From Gammaproteobacteria bacterium (lineage in GTDB: Bacteria; Pseudomonadota; Gammaproteobacteria; Arenicellales; UBA868): 64,000 nt of DNA. The notes beneath the pieces were generated by a model. It saw nothing but the letters and a program-made list of their open reading frames with translations, had not been told where the DNA came from and did not search any database. The stretch is from the NCBI GenBank assembly GCA_022450155.1, contig JAKUQR010000005.1, positions 62,001-126,000 of the forward strand. Direction: 5' to 3'. The translations under genes and the position numbers were made by a program. This document shows positions 56,509-64,000 of the stretch, one piece after another. Within the stretch, counting starts at the first letter, position 1, and each line of letters starts with the position of its first letter.

Positions 56509-57789
56509 ATGACAACTCCGTCTCTTGACACATTGCGCAGCAGTCAGAGTTCCGGTCTGGCAGACGCCCGTAAACAAGACGAACTTGATCCCTGCTCCAG
56601 CATCAGGGAGCTTTTTGATTTACCACCTGACCTGGTTTATCTCGATGGTAACTCGCTTGGCGCAATGCCTAGGATGGTACCAGAGAAGATCCTTGAAGCT
56701 GTCACCGATGGCTGGCGTACTGGGCTAATCCGAAGTTGGAACGATCGGAACTGGCACGTACTGCCTTTGACTCTCGGCGATCGACTGGCTCCTCTGATGG
56801 GTGCCAATGCCGGGGAAGTACTGGTGGTCGATTCTACTTCAATCAATCTGTTTAAAACGTTGTCAGCCGCCCTAGAAATGCGCCCAGGCAGAACAGAGAT
56901 CGTGTCGGAGCGCCATAATTTTCCGTCCGACCTTCATATCATTCAGGGTGCAATCAGGCACTATTTCCCCCAACACAAACTTGTTGAAGGGAAGGAAAGT
57001 GATGGATCCATAGTTGAACTGATCAACCCATCCACCGCAGTGGTGACTCTTACCCACGTCAGTTACCGTACGGGAATGATTCGCGACATGAACCGAATCA
57101 CACAGGCGGCGCAACAGGCCGGCGCGCTGGTTATCTGGGATCTGGCGCACACACTCGGTACAGTACCCGTTGATTTGAATGCAGCTAATGTCGATTTCGC
57201 GGTAGGCTGTACATACAAGTACCTTAATGCCGGGCCCGGCGGACCTGCATACCTTTTCGTCGCCGATCGGCACATTGCACACGCTGAGAATCCATTGACA
57301 GGTTGGCAGGCCCATACCGATCCATTTTCTTTTGACACGCGCTTCAAGCCGGCAAGCAGTATAGATAAATTTCGTTGCGGAACACCTGCGGTTCTTTCCT
57401 ATATCGCTCTAGAATCCAGTCTGGATATATTTGAACAGCTGGATATGCACGCCATTCGTGAAAAATCAAAACAGTTGACGACCCTGTTTGTCGACCTGGT
57501 GGAATCATTCTGCAGTGCATATCCCCTGCAGCTGGTAAGCCCACGTGACAGCGATCAAAGAGGTAGCCAGGTCTCGTTCAGTCACCCCGAAGGGTGGCCA
57601 ATCATGCAGGCACTGATCGCCCATAGGGTCATCGGCGATTTCAGAGCGCCGGACCTGCTGCGATTCGGGTTTGCTCCGTTGTACACGAGGTACGAAGACG
57701 TTTGGCTGGCGGCATCGATGCTGTTCCATATTCTCCAGACCGAATGCTGGAAGGACCCGATCTATGCGGCTCCAAAACTTGTTACCTAA
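56509..57789 (+). CDS. kynU: Kynureninase
   Basis: Kynureninase cleaves kynurenine to anthranilate and alanine with PLP. The 426 residues show the family motifs FDLPPDLVYLDGNSLGAMPR, ADVLVVDSTS-like GEVLVVDSTSINLFK, IWDLAHTLGTVPVDLN and the PLP lysine K237 in CTYKYLNAGPGGPAYLF. The C-terminal half has RGSQVSF and DFRAPDLLRFGFAPLYTRYEDVW in blocks. It lies directly after the formamidase-like gene and before the indoleamine dioxygenase gene, with the typical start MTTPSLD. Confidence 0.96.
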   Translation: MTTPSLDTLRSSQSSGLADARKQDELDPCSSIRELFDLPPDLVYLDGNSLGAMPRMVPEKILEAVTDGWRTGLIRSWNDRNWHVLPLTLGDRLAPLMGANAGEVLVVDSTSINLFKTLSAALEMRPGRTEIVSERHNFPSDLHIIQGAIRHYFPQHKLVEGKESDGSIVELINPSTAVVTLTHVSYRTGMIRDMNRITQAAQQAGALVIWDLAHTLGTVPVDLNAANVDFAVGCTYKYLNAGPGGPAYLFVADRHIAHAENPLTGWQAHTDPFSFDTRFKPASSIDKFRCGTPAVLSYIALESSLDIFEQLDMHAIREKSKQLTTLFVDLVESFCSAYPLQLVSPRDSDQRGSQVSFSHPEGWPIMQALIAHRVIGDFRAPDLLRFGFAPLYTRYEDVWLAASMLFHILQTECWKDPIYAAPKLVT

Positions 57790-57870
57790 ACGATTATTTA
57801 CGAACAATCGAGCAAAATATCGTCAACCCGGCTTACCCTAGGACAGGGTGTAAAATATTCCGGATAACCA

Positions 57871-58974
57871 ATGCCTGATCTCTATAACATCGATCCTGTC
57901 AATGGATTTCTGCCGGCACAAGCACCCCTTGAGCTGCTACCTGACGAATTTGAGATCTGGGAATCAACGGCTCGAGAGTTCTCTGGATTACTGAATGCCA
58001 GCATTTTCAGAGCCTGTGCTGAAGCCATGCCGGTCATTGACGATATCTCCTCTCTCCACACGCCAATGGAACTGGAACGAGCTATGCTCCTGTTGTCTGT
58101 ATTTGGCCATGGCTTTGTCTGGCAGGGTTACGAGTCCTCTGGTTATGTGCCTGAAAATATTGCGATTCCCTGGACTCTGGTTGCTGACCGGCTGAACCGA
58201 CCACCGGCTCTCGCCCATGCGTCGTTGGTTCTGAATAACTGGAAACGTCTGGATCCCAACGGCCCCATCAGCCTGGGCAATCTGAGCACATTAATTCAGT
58301 TTCATGGCGGCCTTGACGAGTCATGGTTCTACCTGGTCACAACCGAGATTGAGGCCATCGGCGCAAGCGTTCTCAGAGAATTCGATCTTATCCAGAGGGC
58401 TCTGCCGCCTAATGACTTCGAACAGATCGAATGCTCACTCCAAGTCGTTCGAAAACACCTGATCGCATTGAACGCCACATTGGACCGTATGTATGAACAC
58501 TGCGACCCTTATATTTTCTACAACAGGGTAAGACCTTTTCTGGCTTCATTCGAATCCATCGAGTACAGGGGCTGTAAGCAGAATCCAAGGAACTACTTTG
58601 GCGGCAGTGCCGCCCAGAGCTCTTTGCTTCAAGCTATAGATGCAATGTTCGGTATCACACACAAAGAAGAACCATCGCGGACCTATCTGATCAGAATGCG
58701 CTCCTACATGCCCACCGGGCATGCTGCGTATATCAATGCACTGGAAGCTGACAGGCCGCTGGTTGGTGCCATTGAGCGACATGATGGGTGTCGGCACATC
58801 TACACAGCATGCGTTGAAGCACTGATTGATTTTCGTCAGTCCCATCTTAAGATGGTGACAAAATATGTGTCATCACAGATGTCGCAAACAGGCCCCGGCC
58901 ACACTGGTACCGGCGGTACCGACCCCGTGGTGTTCTTGAAGCAGGTAGCTAAAGATACCGCACCGTTTGGCTAA
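57871..58974 (+). CDS. Indoleamine 2,3-dioxygenase family protein
   Basis: This haem enzyme opens the pyrrole ring of tryptophan to give N-formylkynurenine. The 367 residues show the IDO family features: RNYFGGSAAQSSLLQ (the family FxGGSAxQSS element), the proximal haem ligand H325 in FRQSHLKMVTKYV and the GTGGTD loop at 346-351. It is not the bacterial tryptophan dioxygenase KynA, which is about 280 residues and lacks these motifs. IDO is best known from animals and fungi, with scattered bacterial forms. The gene comes after kynU with an 81 bp gap that may hold its own promoter. Substrate specificity is inferred from context. Confidence 0.93.
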   Translation: MPDLYNIDPVNGFLPAQAPLELLPDEFEIWESTAREFSGLLNASIFRACAEAMPVIDDISSLHTPMELERAMLLLSVFGHGFVWQGYESSGYVPENIAIPWTLVADRLNRPPALAHASLVLNNWKRLDPNGPISLGNLSTLIQFHGGLDESWFYLVTTEIEAIGASVLREFDLIQRALPPNDFEQIECSLQVVRKHLIALNATLDRMYEHCDPYIFYNRVRPFLASFESIEYRGCKQNPRNYFGGSAAQSSLLQAIDAMFGITHKEEPSRTYLIRMRSYMPTGHAAYINALEADRPLVGAIERHDGCRHIYTACVEALIDFRQSHLKMVTKYVSSQMSQTGPGHTGTGGTDPVVFLKQVAKDTAPFG

Positions 58975-59006
58975 GCGACCTTTAGTTTGAACATGAAATA
59001 GTTGCC

Positions 59007-60098
59007 ATGGCCAGAAAGATCCCGCTAGAAAGATTCGATGATTTGCCGGTGATGGCGCCGCAAATTCTGCAGGAACCCGATAACCGGCCGAGCCCCGATT
59101 TTGTTCGCCTGAATCTGAACGAAAACCCGCTCCCCCCCTCTCCCAACGCCATAGCAGCGATGCGCGAAGCCATTGGCGTGTCGAACCGGTACCCGGATCA
59201 TTCCTGTTCGGCGCTGGCCAAGATCATCTCAGTACGGACAGGAATAAGCCCGGAACGGATTGTGTTTGGGAATGGGAGCGGGGAAATGCTTTTTGCCGCT
59301 GCCGCTATTGCCGTCGAGAATGGTGATCAGGCCGTTCTGCCAGTGCCGACCTTTGCCCCAGTTGGCAAAAACGTACGACTCGCCGGTGGTAAAGTGATCA
59401 CAGTACCGGTACTGGAAAACGGATCCAACAACGTAGATGCTATGCTGGCTGCTGTCAGCGAACAGACTGCCCTGGTCTATTTGTGTACCCCCAACAGTCC
59501 AACAGGCGGGATGATTGATGCGGACCAAGTCCGGCTTGCGGCCGAGCGAGTACCCGACCAATGCCTGTTGATGGTGGACGAGGCCTATCATGAGTTTGCC
59601 GCCTGGGAAGGCGGCCCCGATGTACTTTCCTTGTTAGCCACTCGCAGCGGTCCGTGGGTGGTCATCCGAACCTTCTCTAAGGCATACGGACTGTCCGGGG
59701 CCAGAATTGGTTATGCCATCACGGGCAGTCCAAGCCTGGCGATCGGGTTCTCGAAAATTCGCATAGGCTTTAATGTCAATCGGATCGCCCTGGCCGGTGC
59801 CTGTGCAGCAATGCTGGACCAAAACTATCTTGAGATGGTCCTCGACACCGTCAGCCGCGAGAGACAACGCCTTTCCTTGGCACTGCAAGAATTCAAACTC
59901 CGCGTATATCCTTCTGCCGCAAATTTCTTGTTGGCCCGCGCTGATAGTTCATCCGAATCGATTGTAGAGCGGCTGGCTGAAAAAGCCATACTTGTCCAGT
60001 ATCTGCCCTGGCCGGACGAAAACGGATCTCTCAGAATCACAATCGGCATTTCCGCTGAGAACGACGCTCTTCTGAACGCGCTGGCGGATATTCTGTGA
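59007..60098 (+). CDS. HisC-like class I/II aminotransferase
   Basis: This PLP aminotransferase of 363 residues belongs to the histidinol-phosphate aminotransferase group. Marks are LNLNENPLPPSPNA, CTPNSPTGG, VDEAYHEFA and the PLP lysine K225 in FSKAYGLSGARIGYA. Members also act on phenylalanine, tyrosine or tryptophan, so with the kynurenine genes upstream (32 bp after the IDO gene) an aromatic aminotransferase role is at least as likely as histidine biosynthesis. No his genes are present. It converges with the SDR gene with a 27 bp gap. Confidence 0.92.
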   Translation: MARKIPLERFDDLPVMAPQILQEPDNRPSPDFVRLNLNENPLPPSPNAIAAMREAIGVSNRYPDHSCSALAKIISVRTGISPERIVFGNGSGEMLFAAAAIAVENGDQAVLPVPTFAPVGKNVRLAGGKVITVPVLENGSNNVDAMLAAVSEQTALVYLCTPNSPTGGMIDADQVRLAAERVPDQCLLMVDEAYHEFAAWEGGPDVLSLLATRSGPWVVIRTFSKAYGLSGARIGYAITGSPSLAIGFSKIRIGFNVNRIALAGACAAMLDQNYLEMVLDTVSRERQRLSLALQEFKLRVYPSAANFLLARADSSSESIVERLAEKAILVQYLPWPDENGSLRITIGISAENDALLNALADIL

Positions 60099-60125
60099 TT
60101 GAAAGGGTCAACGGAACCCAGCTGG

Positions 60126-60833
60126 TCAGCTGAGCAGCCAACCGCCGTCGACATCGACTGTCGTCCCAGTCACAAAATCGTTCTGAATCGCGAAAACTAT
60201 ACCGTTCGCGACTTCATCCGCAGTACCTGCCCGGGGAATCATGTGATCGGCCGTTGCAGAATTCAGCTTGTTCGACCGCTCAGAGCTTTCTGGGCCGAAC
60301 ATCGGCGTATCAATAATACCCGGGGAAACGCTATTGATTCGCCGCGGTGCAAGTTCTGCCGCAACACCCCGGCAAAATGCCTCTACAGCACCGCCTACTG
60401 AACTCAGTGCGATCTGCCCTGGCTTGGTTTTGCGTGCAGGGGCTCCACTCACGAGCACAATCGTACCCTCGCGGGTCATGTACTCTACACCCAGACGAAC
60501 AGCATTGGTGTAACCCCAAAGTTTGGCAAAGGAAGCCTGATAAGCGTCAAGGTCCATCTCGAGAAAAGGACCAGCAGCTCTCGACCCCCCTGTGGCTGCA
60601 CACACTAAAATATCAAACGTTGACCACTCCTTAAACAGCGCTACAAGACCGGCTCGGTCCAGAACACTGCAAGCGCGGAGTTCGACTCCGTTGGCAACAT
60701 CACCCTTAGCCTTATCGGGTTGACGACTGACCGCGACCACCTTCGTGCCGAGTCCTGAAAGTCGATTGGCCGTCGCCAGACCAATACCGGAGGTCCCACC
60801 CAGTATGATCGCCGTTTTTCCCTTCACGTCCAT
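60126..60833 (-). CDS. Short-chain dehydrogenase/reductase-like protein lacking the Tyr-Lys motif
   Basis: The protein has the Rossmann nucleotide site GGTSGIGLA and the N-terminal fold of SDRs. The catalytic serine is kept in VLVSGAPA, but where YxxxK is expected the sequence reads IALSSVGGAVEAF, so the tyrosine and lysine are absent. The end block SPGIIDTPMF and DFVTGTTVDVDGGWLLS are typical for SDRs. It is thus either an inactive or a non-standard oxidoreductase. The ATG at 60833 has GGGGAG upstream and is better than a TTG nine codons earlier. It lies downstream of the enolase-superfamily gene on the same strand. Confidence 0.9.
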   Translation of the reverse strand: MDVKGKTAIILGGTSGIGLATANRLSGLGTKVVAVSRQPDKAKGDVANGVELRACSVLDRAGLVALFKEWSTFDILVCAATGGSRAAGPFLEMDLDAYQASFAKLWGYTNAVRLGVEYMTREGTIVLVSGAPARKTKPGQIALSSVGGAVEAFCRGVAAELAPRRINSVSPGIIDTPMFGPESSERSNKLNSATADHMIPRAGTADEVANGIVFAIQNDFVTGTTVDVDGGWLLS

Positions 60834-60919
60834 TTTTTTCTCCCCATTGTTACTCGCCAAAGAATTAAATCAATCCGTCCACTGTGTCTATGACTGATCC
60901 CGCAATATCACCTGCACAG

Positions 60920-62053
60920 TCACAGGATTGACGTGCCATATTTCTGGATTGCATCGTCCGACAACGTCAGGCCAATTCCAGGATCGGGGTTGAGCGTCAG
61001 CCAACCGTCCTCTATTTTCGGCGGATTAACGAACAGCTCAGCCTGCAGCGGATCACGCTCCGGATCAGTGAACGATTCCACAATACAGCCCGAAGGGCTC
61101 GAAGCAACCAGTGGCGCGTGGATGAAACAATCGTGATGTGGCGCGATCTGCACATGGTTCAGTTCACACAGTGCTGCCATTTTGCGCCCCTGAGTAAAAC
61201 CGCCAAACATAGTACAGTCAAACTGCAGAATCTGGATAGCCTGTTCTTCAAGCAGAGCCCGGCATCCGTAACTGGTTAATTCACTCTCTCCGGCAGACAA
61301 CGGGATATTCGTTCTCTGTGCCAACAGCTTTAATTCCCTGCGATCGTCCTGCCAGCGCACAGGCTCCTCAAGCCACCGTGGTTTCACCGGTAACATGGCC
61401 TCGGCTGCTGCAATAGCAGTTTCGAGATCCCAGGCCCGGTTCACGTCGACCATCAGATCTCGATCATCACCGATAACATCACGCACAACTTCCAGTCGCT
61501 CTATGTCTTCCGACACCGACAACCCGCCAACCTTTGCCTTGAACCCCCTGTGTCCCTGCTCTTTCAGTTTGTGAAGCTCATCACGCAACTCTGATTCGTC
61601 TTTTCCATCTCGATAGTAAGCACAAGTCACATAGCACGGTACTGAATTTCGATAGCCGCCAAACAGCTGGTACAGTGGTAGGCCAGCTGTTTTGCCGACG
61701 ATGTCCCAGCAGGCAATATCGACGGCCGCTGTGATCTTTATCAGTGCATCCCTGCTCCAACCACTTTCATACGCTTTTCTTTGTGAAGTCAAAGCAAAGA
61801 GCCGCTCGTAAAGTCTTTCAGGTGCCAGTGGGTCCGCACCTACAATCTCGTCCGCGATCCCGGATTTGAAAGCCGAAATCACCGGCTCCACGGTGCTATA
61901 GCAGGTCGCTAAGCCGAAGCCAGAAACGCCTTCATCAGTCGCAAGTCGGACCAGTAATTCATTTGCCCGAGGCACAACGAAGTGACTTACCCAATGTGGG
62001 CGACCATCGTCAGGTGCTTGCAGAACGTATGCTTTGATCTGAGTCACTCGCAT
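60920..62053 (-). CDS. Enolase-superfamily enzyme (mandelate racemase/muconate lactonizing type)
   Basis: This TIM-barrel enzyme of 377 residues abstracts a proton next to a carboxylate. The base motif K172-A-K174 lies in RGFKAKVGG. Metal ligands are likely D203 (MVDVNRAW), E229 (RWLEEPV) and E256 (LSAGESELT), and a histidine pair stands at 306-307 (IAPHHDC). KxK with a histidine on the other side fits racemases or acid-sugar dehydratases of the MR group. The ATG at 62053 has GAGTGG upstream; a GTG four codons earlier is possible. The neighbours (SDR, AceE-like E1) suggest a catabolic set for a sugar acid or similar; the substrate is unknown. Confidence 0.9.
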   Translation of the reverse strand: MRVTQIKAYVLQAPDDGRPHWVSHFVVPRANELLVRLATDEGVSGFGLATCYSTVEPVISAFKSGIADEIVGADPLAPERLYERLFALTSQRKAYESGWSRDALIKITAAVDIACWDIVGKTAGLPLYQLFGGYRNSVPCYVTCAYYRDGKDESELRDELHKLKEQGHRGFKAKVGGLSVSEDIERLEVVRDVIGDDRDLMVDVNRAWDLETAIAAAEAMLPVKPRWLEEPVRWQDDRRELKLLAQRTNIPLSAGESELTSYGCRALLEEQAIQILQFDCTMFGGFTQGRKMAALCELNHVQIAPHHDCFIHAPLVASSPSGCIVESFTDPERDPLQAELFVNPPKIEDGWLTLNPDPGIGLTLSDDAIQKYGTSIL

Positions 62054-62107
62054 TGTCAGTGCCACTCAGGTTAAGTCGTCAGTATTAACGGCGAATCGGC
62101 GTTCCAT

Positions 62108-62119
62108 ATTCTCGAGAAT
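62108..62119. repeat. 12 bp palindrome upstream of the enolase-superfamily gene
   Basis: ATTCTCGAGAAT is a perfect palindrome between the AceE-like gene and the enolase-superfamily gene. It could be an operator, but a 12-mer may arise by chance. Confidence 0.35.
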
Positions 62120-62138
62120 CCGTGTAAACAATCTGAGC

Positions 62139-64000
62139 TTACGACGAATCCAGACTAGCTGAAAGGATCGATTGTGCATCGAGCCGGTAGGCCTGGTAAA
62201 GCTCAGTCAGCGTGCCCGATTCCCCATATCGATCGACCCCCAACCCGCACACACGGTGCCCCGCAACCGCACCGAGCCAAGTCAGCACCGACGGATGCCC
62301 ATCTGTAATCGTCACGATACGGACACTCGATCCAATCGCGGAGAGTAGTTTTTCGATCTGTGCGCGACACGTTCTTGATCCCCGGCGCCGTACACGTTGT
62401 GCTTGTATCCAGCCCCGGTGAAGACGATCTGCTGAAGTAATGGCAAGCACCGCAGTCGAGCCGGGAGATCGGCGGTTGAGTTCGTCGCAACTCTCGATTA
62501 CCTGGGGTACGACCGCACCGATGTATGCAATCACAACAGAACAGGAAGATTGCGGAGGCACCAGCCAGTATCCCCCATCTATAATCTCAGACGTCAGCGT
62601 ATCGTCAATCTCTCGCTCTAACTGCTCTATACGACGTGTCGTAAGGCGTAAGTACACAGATCCACCGCGACGGTCATCAAGCAGATCAGCATCTGTGTCA
62701 GTGACTTCCGACTCAGTGAGTTCTAGTTGTAAATATGAAAATGCAAACCCCATAATCATTGAAAGCTCGTCAGTGAACGCTGGCTCGAATGATGCCAAAC
62801 CTGGCTTACTCATCCCGATCAGAGGTGTCCCAATAGACTGATGAGCGCCGCCTTCTGGCGCCAACGAGATACCTGAAGGTGTGGCGACCAACAGAAAACG
62901 TGCGTCCTGGTAACAAGCATAGTTCAATGCATCCAGGCCCCTTTCGATAAACGGATCGTAGATCGTGCCCACCGGTAACAGGCGTTCTCCGAAGATCGAA
63001 TGAGAAAGCCCCGCAGCAGCGAGGAGAAGAAACAGGTTGTTTTCAGCAATACCAAGCTCAATATGCTGTCCCGTTGGCGATGCCCGCCATCTATGCATGG
63101 TTTGCAGTTCCTCTACGGTAAACATGTCTGTCTGACCATTGACATGGAACAACCCGCGCCGGTTTACCCACCCACTTAGATTGGTTGACACTGTCACGTC
63201 GGGCGACACAGTAATGATCCTTTGGGCGAGTTCAGTATCCTGCCTGGCTAAACTCGCCAGTATTCGGCCAAATGCGTCCTGGGTCGATATTTCGCGCCCA
63301 TCCGGTCGTGGAAAGGGATCAGGCACCGCGACCACAGGTGAAGTTTTTCGCCTTTGGTTTACCGTGTAAAAAGGCACCTTATCTAGGAACAAGCGCAATT
63401 CGGACCCCGACACACCTGTCCCCGCCGATGGCGACCACTCTTCTCCGTCATCGATACTATGGTCAGACTTCAGGTGCTTTATCTGGTCAGACGTCAGCAT
63501 TCCGGCGTGATTGTCTTTGTGGCCAGCCAGTGGCAGTCCGAACCCTTTAATGGTATAGGCGAAAAAACAGATTGGTCGGTCGCTCTTTACCCCCTCAAAC
63601 GCCTCCAGCATGCTTTCGATACAGTGACCACCAAGATTGGTCATCAAGGTATTCAGTACACGATCGTCATACCGTGCCAACAATTCAGACACGCCGGGGC
63701 GAGACCCAATGTCCGCCTGAAGTACTTCTCGCCAAGCTTCACCACCTTTGTACACCAAGGTGGAGTATTTGGAATTAGGGCAAGAATCTATCCACTGCCG
63801 TAAAGCATCGCCGCCGGGTAGCTGAAATGCCCTGTGCAGGAGTTTCCCGTACTTGATCGTTACCACCTCCCATCCCATACTGACAAACAGCCGATGGAAA
63901 CGTGTTAACAAGCGATCTGAAATTACAGCATCCAGACTCTGGCGGTTATAGTCGACGATCCACCACAGATCACGCACGCTGTGCTTCCAGCCTTCGAGCA
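62139..64000 (-). CDS. AceE-like pyruvate dehydrogenase E1 component (5' end outside the window)
   Basis: Only the C-terminal part of this gene is visible; the frame is open to the window edge. The part seen (about 620 residues) includes SVRDLWWIVDYNRQSLD, a block shared with homodimeric PDH E1 (AceE), KGFGLPLAGHKDNHAG, the pyrimidine domain with GIAENN (the cofactor-activating glutamate) and the C-terminal transketolase-like domain. It is a TPP enzyme that decarboxylates a 2-oxo acid. Neighbouring aceF and lpd genes are not in view, so it may be a paralog used with a different acid. Its 3' end lies 86 bp from the enolase-superfamily gene. Confidence 0.88.
   Translation of the reverse strand, partial: LEGWKHSVRDLWWIVDYNRQSLDAVISDRLLTRFHRLFVSMGWEVVTIKYGKLLHRAFQLPGGDALRQWIDSCPNSKYSTLVYKGGEAWREVLQADIGSRPGVSELLARYDDRVLNTLMTNLGGHCIESMLEAFEGVKSDRPICFFAYTIKGFGLPLAGHKDNHAGMLTSDQIKHLKSDHSIDDGEEWSPSAGTGVSGSELRLFLDKVPFYTVNQRRKTSPVVAVPDPFPRPDGREISTQDAFGRILASLARQDTELAQRIITVSPDVTVSTNLSGWVNRRGLFHVNGQTDMFTVEELQTMHRWRASPTGQHIELGIAENNLFLLLAAAGLSHSIFGERLLPVGTIYDPFIERGLDALNYACYQDARFLLVATPSGISLAPEGGAHQSIGTPLIGMSKPGLASFEPAFTDELSMIMGFAFSYLQLELTESEVTDTDADLLDDRRGGSVYLRLTTRRIEQLEREIDDTLTSEIIDGGYWLVPPQSSCSVVIAYIGAVVPQVIESCDELNRRSPGSTAVLAITSADRLHRGWIQAQRVRRRGSRTCRAQIEKLLSAIGSSVRIVTITDGHPSVLTWLGAVAGHRVCGLGVDRYGESGTLTELYQAYRLDAQSILSASLDSS

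Overview
The window reads as a gene-dense stretch of chromosome from a free-living, probably uncultured gammaproteobacterium of moderate GC content. Several blocks keep the gene order of Escherichia coli and Pseudomonas: guaAB - xseA - der - bamB - yfgM - hisS - rodZ - pilW - rlmN - ndk - iscA - trmJ / suhB, and queA - tgt - yajC - secD - secF - nrdR - ribD - ribE - ribB - nusB - thiL - pgpA. I see no insertion sequence, prophage, CRISPR array or rRNA. One tRNA, tRNA-Leu(CAA), lies at 42262-42348. No gene-free stretch exceeds 300 bases; the longest is 279 bases, between guaA and tadA.

Layout. 1-7.2 kb: a P-II nitrogen regulator, a Prx5-type peroxiredoxin, threonine aldolase, a fused indolepyruvate:ferredoxin oxidoreductase with a divergent GlxA/AraC-type regulator, and tadA. 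7.5-24.4 kb: purine synthesis (guaA, guaB with a promoter that predicts a leaderless mRNA), a small SoxK-like exported protein, xseA, and the long minus-strand housekeeping run from trmJ to der. 24.4-38.8 kb: mutS and a 7Fe ferredoxin, then the minus-strand cluster from queA to pgpA and yajQ, covering queuosine, Sec translocation, riboflavin, thiamin and phospholipid functions. 38.9-44.8 kb: a mixed set of single enzymes around the tRNA-Leu gene (2-oxoglutarate oxygenase, serine hydrolase, threonine dehydratase-like enzyme, VOC protein, DapA-family aldolase), then yciB and a bolA-family gene. 44.9-50.3 kb: a gcvT-gcvH-gcvP-lipA operon, which pairs the lipoyl-dependent glycine cleavage system with lipoyl synthase. 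50.3-64 kb: accessory metabolism, namely a transsulfuration-type PLP enzyme, an HNH protein, an MFS carrier, a double-ATPase ABC protein, a tryptophan to anthranilate module, an aminotransferase, an SDR with a broken active site, an enolase-superfamily enzyme and an AceE-like E1 gene cut by the window end.

Three points stand out. First, the tryptophan module is built from enzyme types better known from eukaryotes: an indoleamine 2,3-dioxygenase-family protein and an AFMID-like (HGGYW) formamidase beside kynureninase. Second, otherwise syntenic blocks lack expected members: iscR/iscS/iscU and hscBA/fdx around iscA, ispG between rodZ and hisS, and ribH between ribB and nusB. Third, there are several precise DNA or RNA structures: a 31-base perfect hairpin inside gcvP, a 22-base palindrome inside mtaB, and a stem that covers the ribosome-binding site of der. 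I found no clearly new defence or mobile system. All family calls come from reading motifs and synteny by eye, without a database search.
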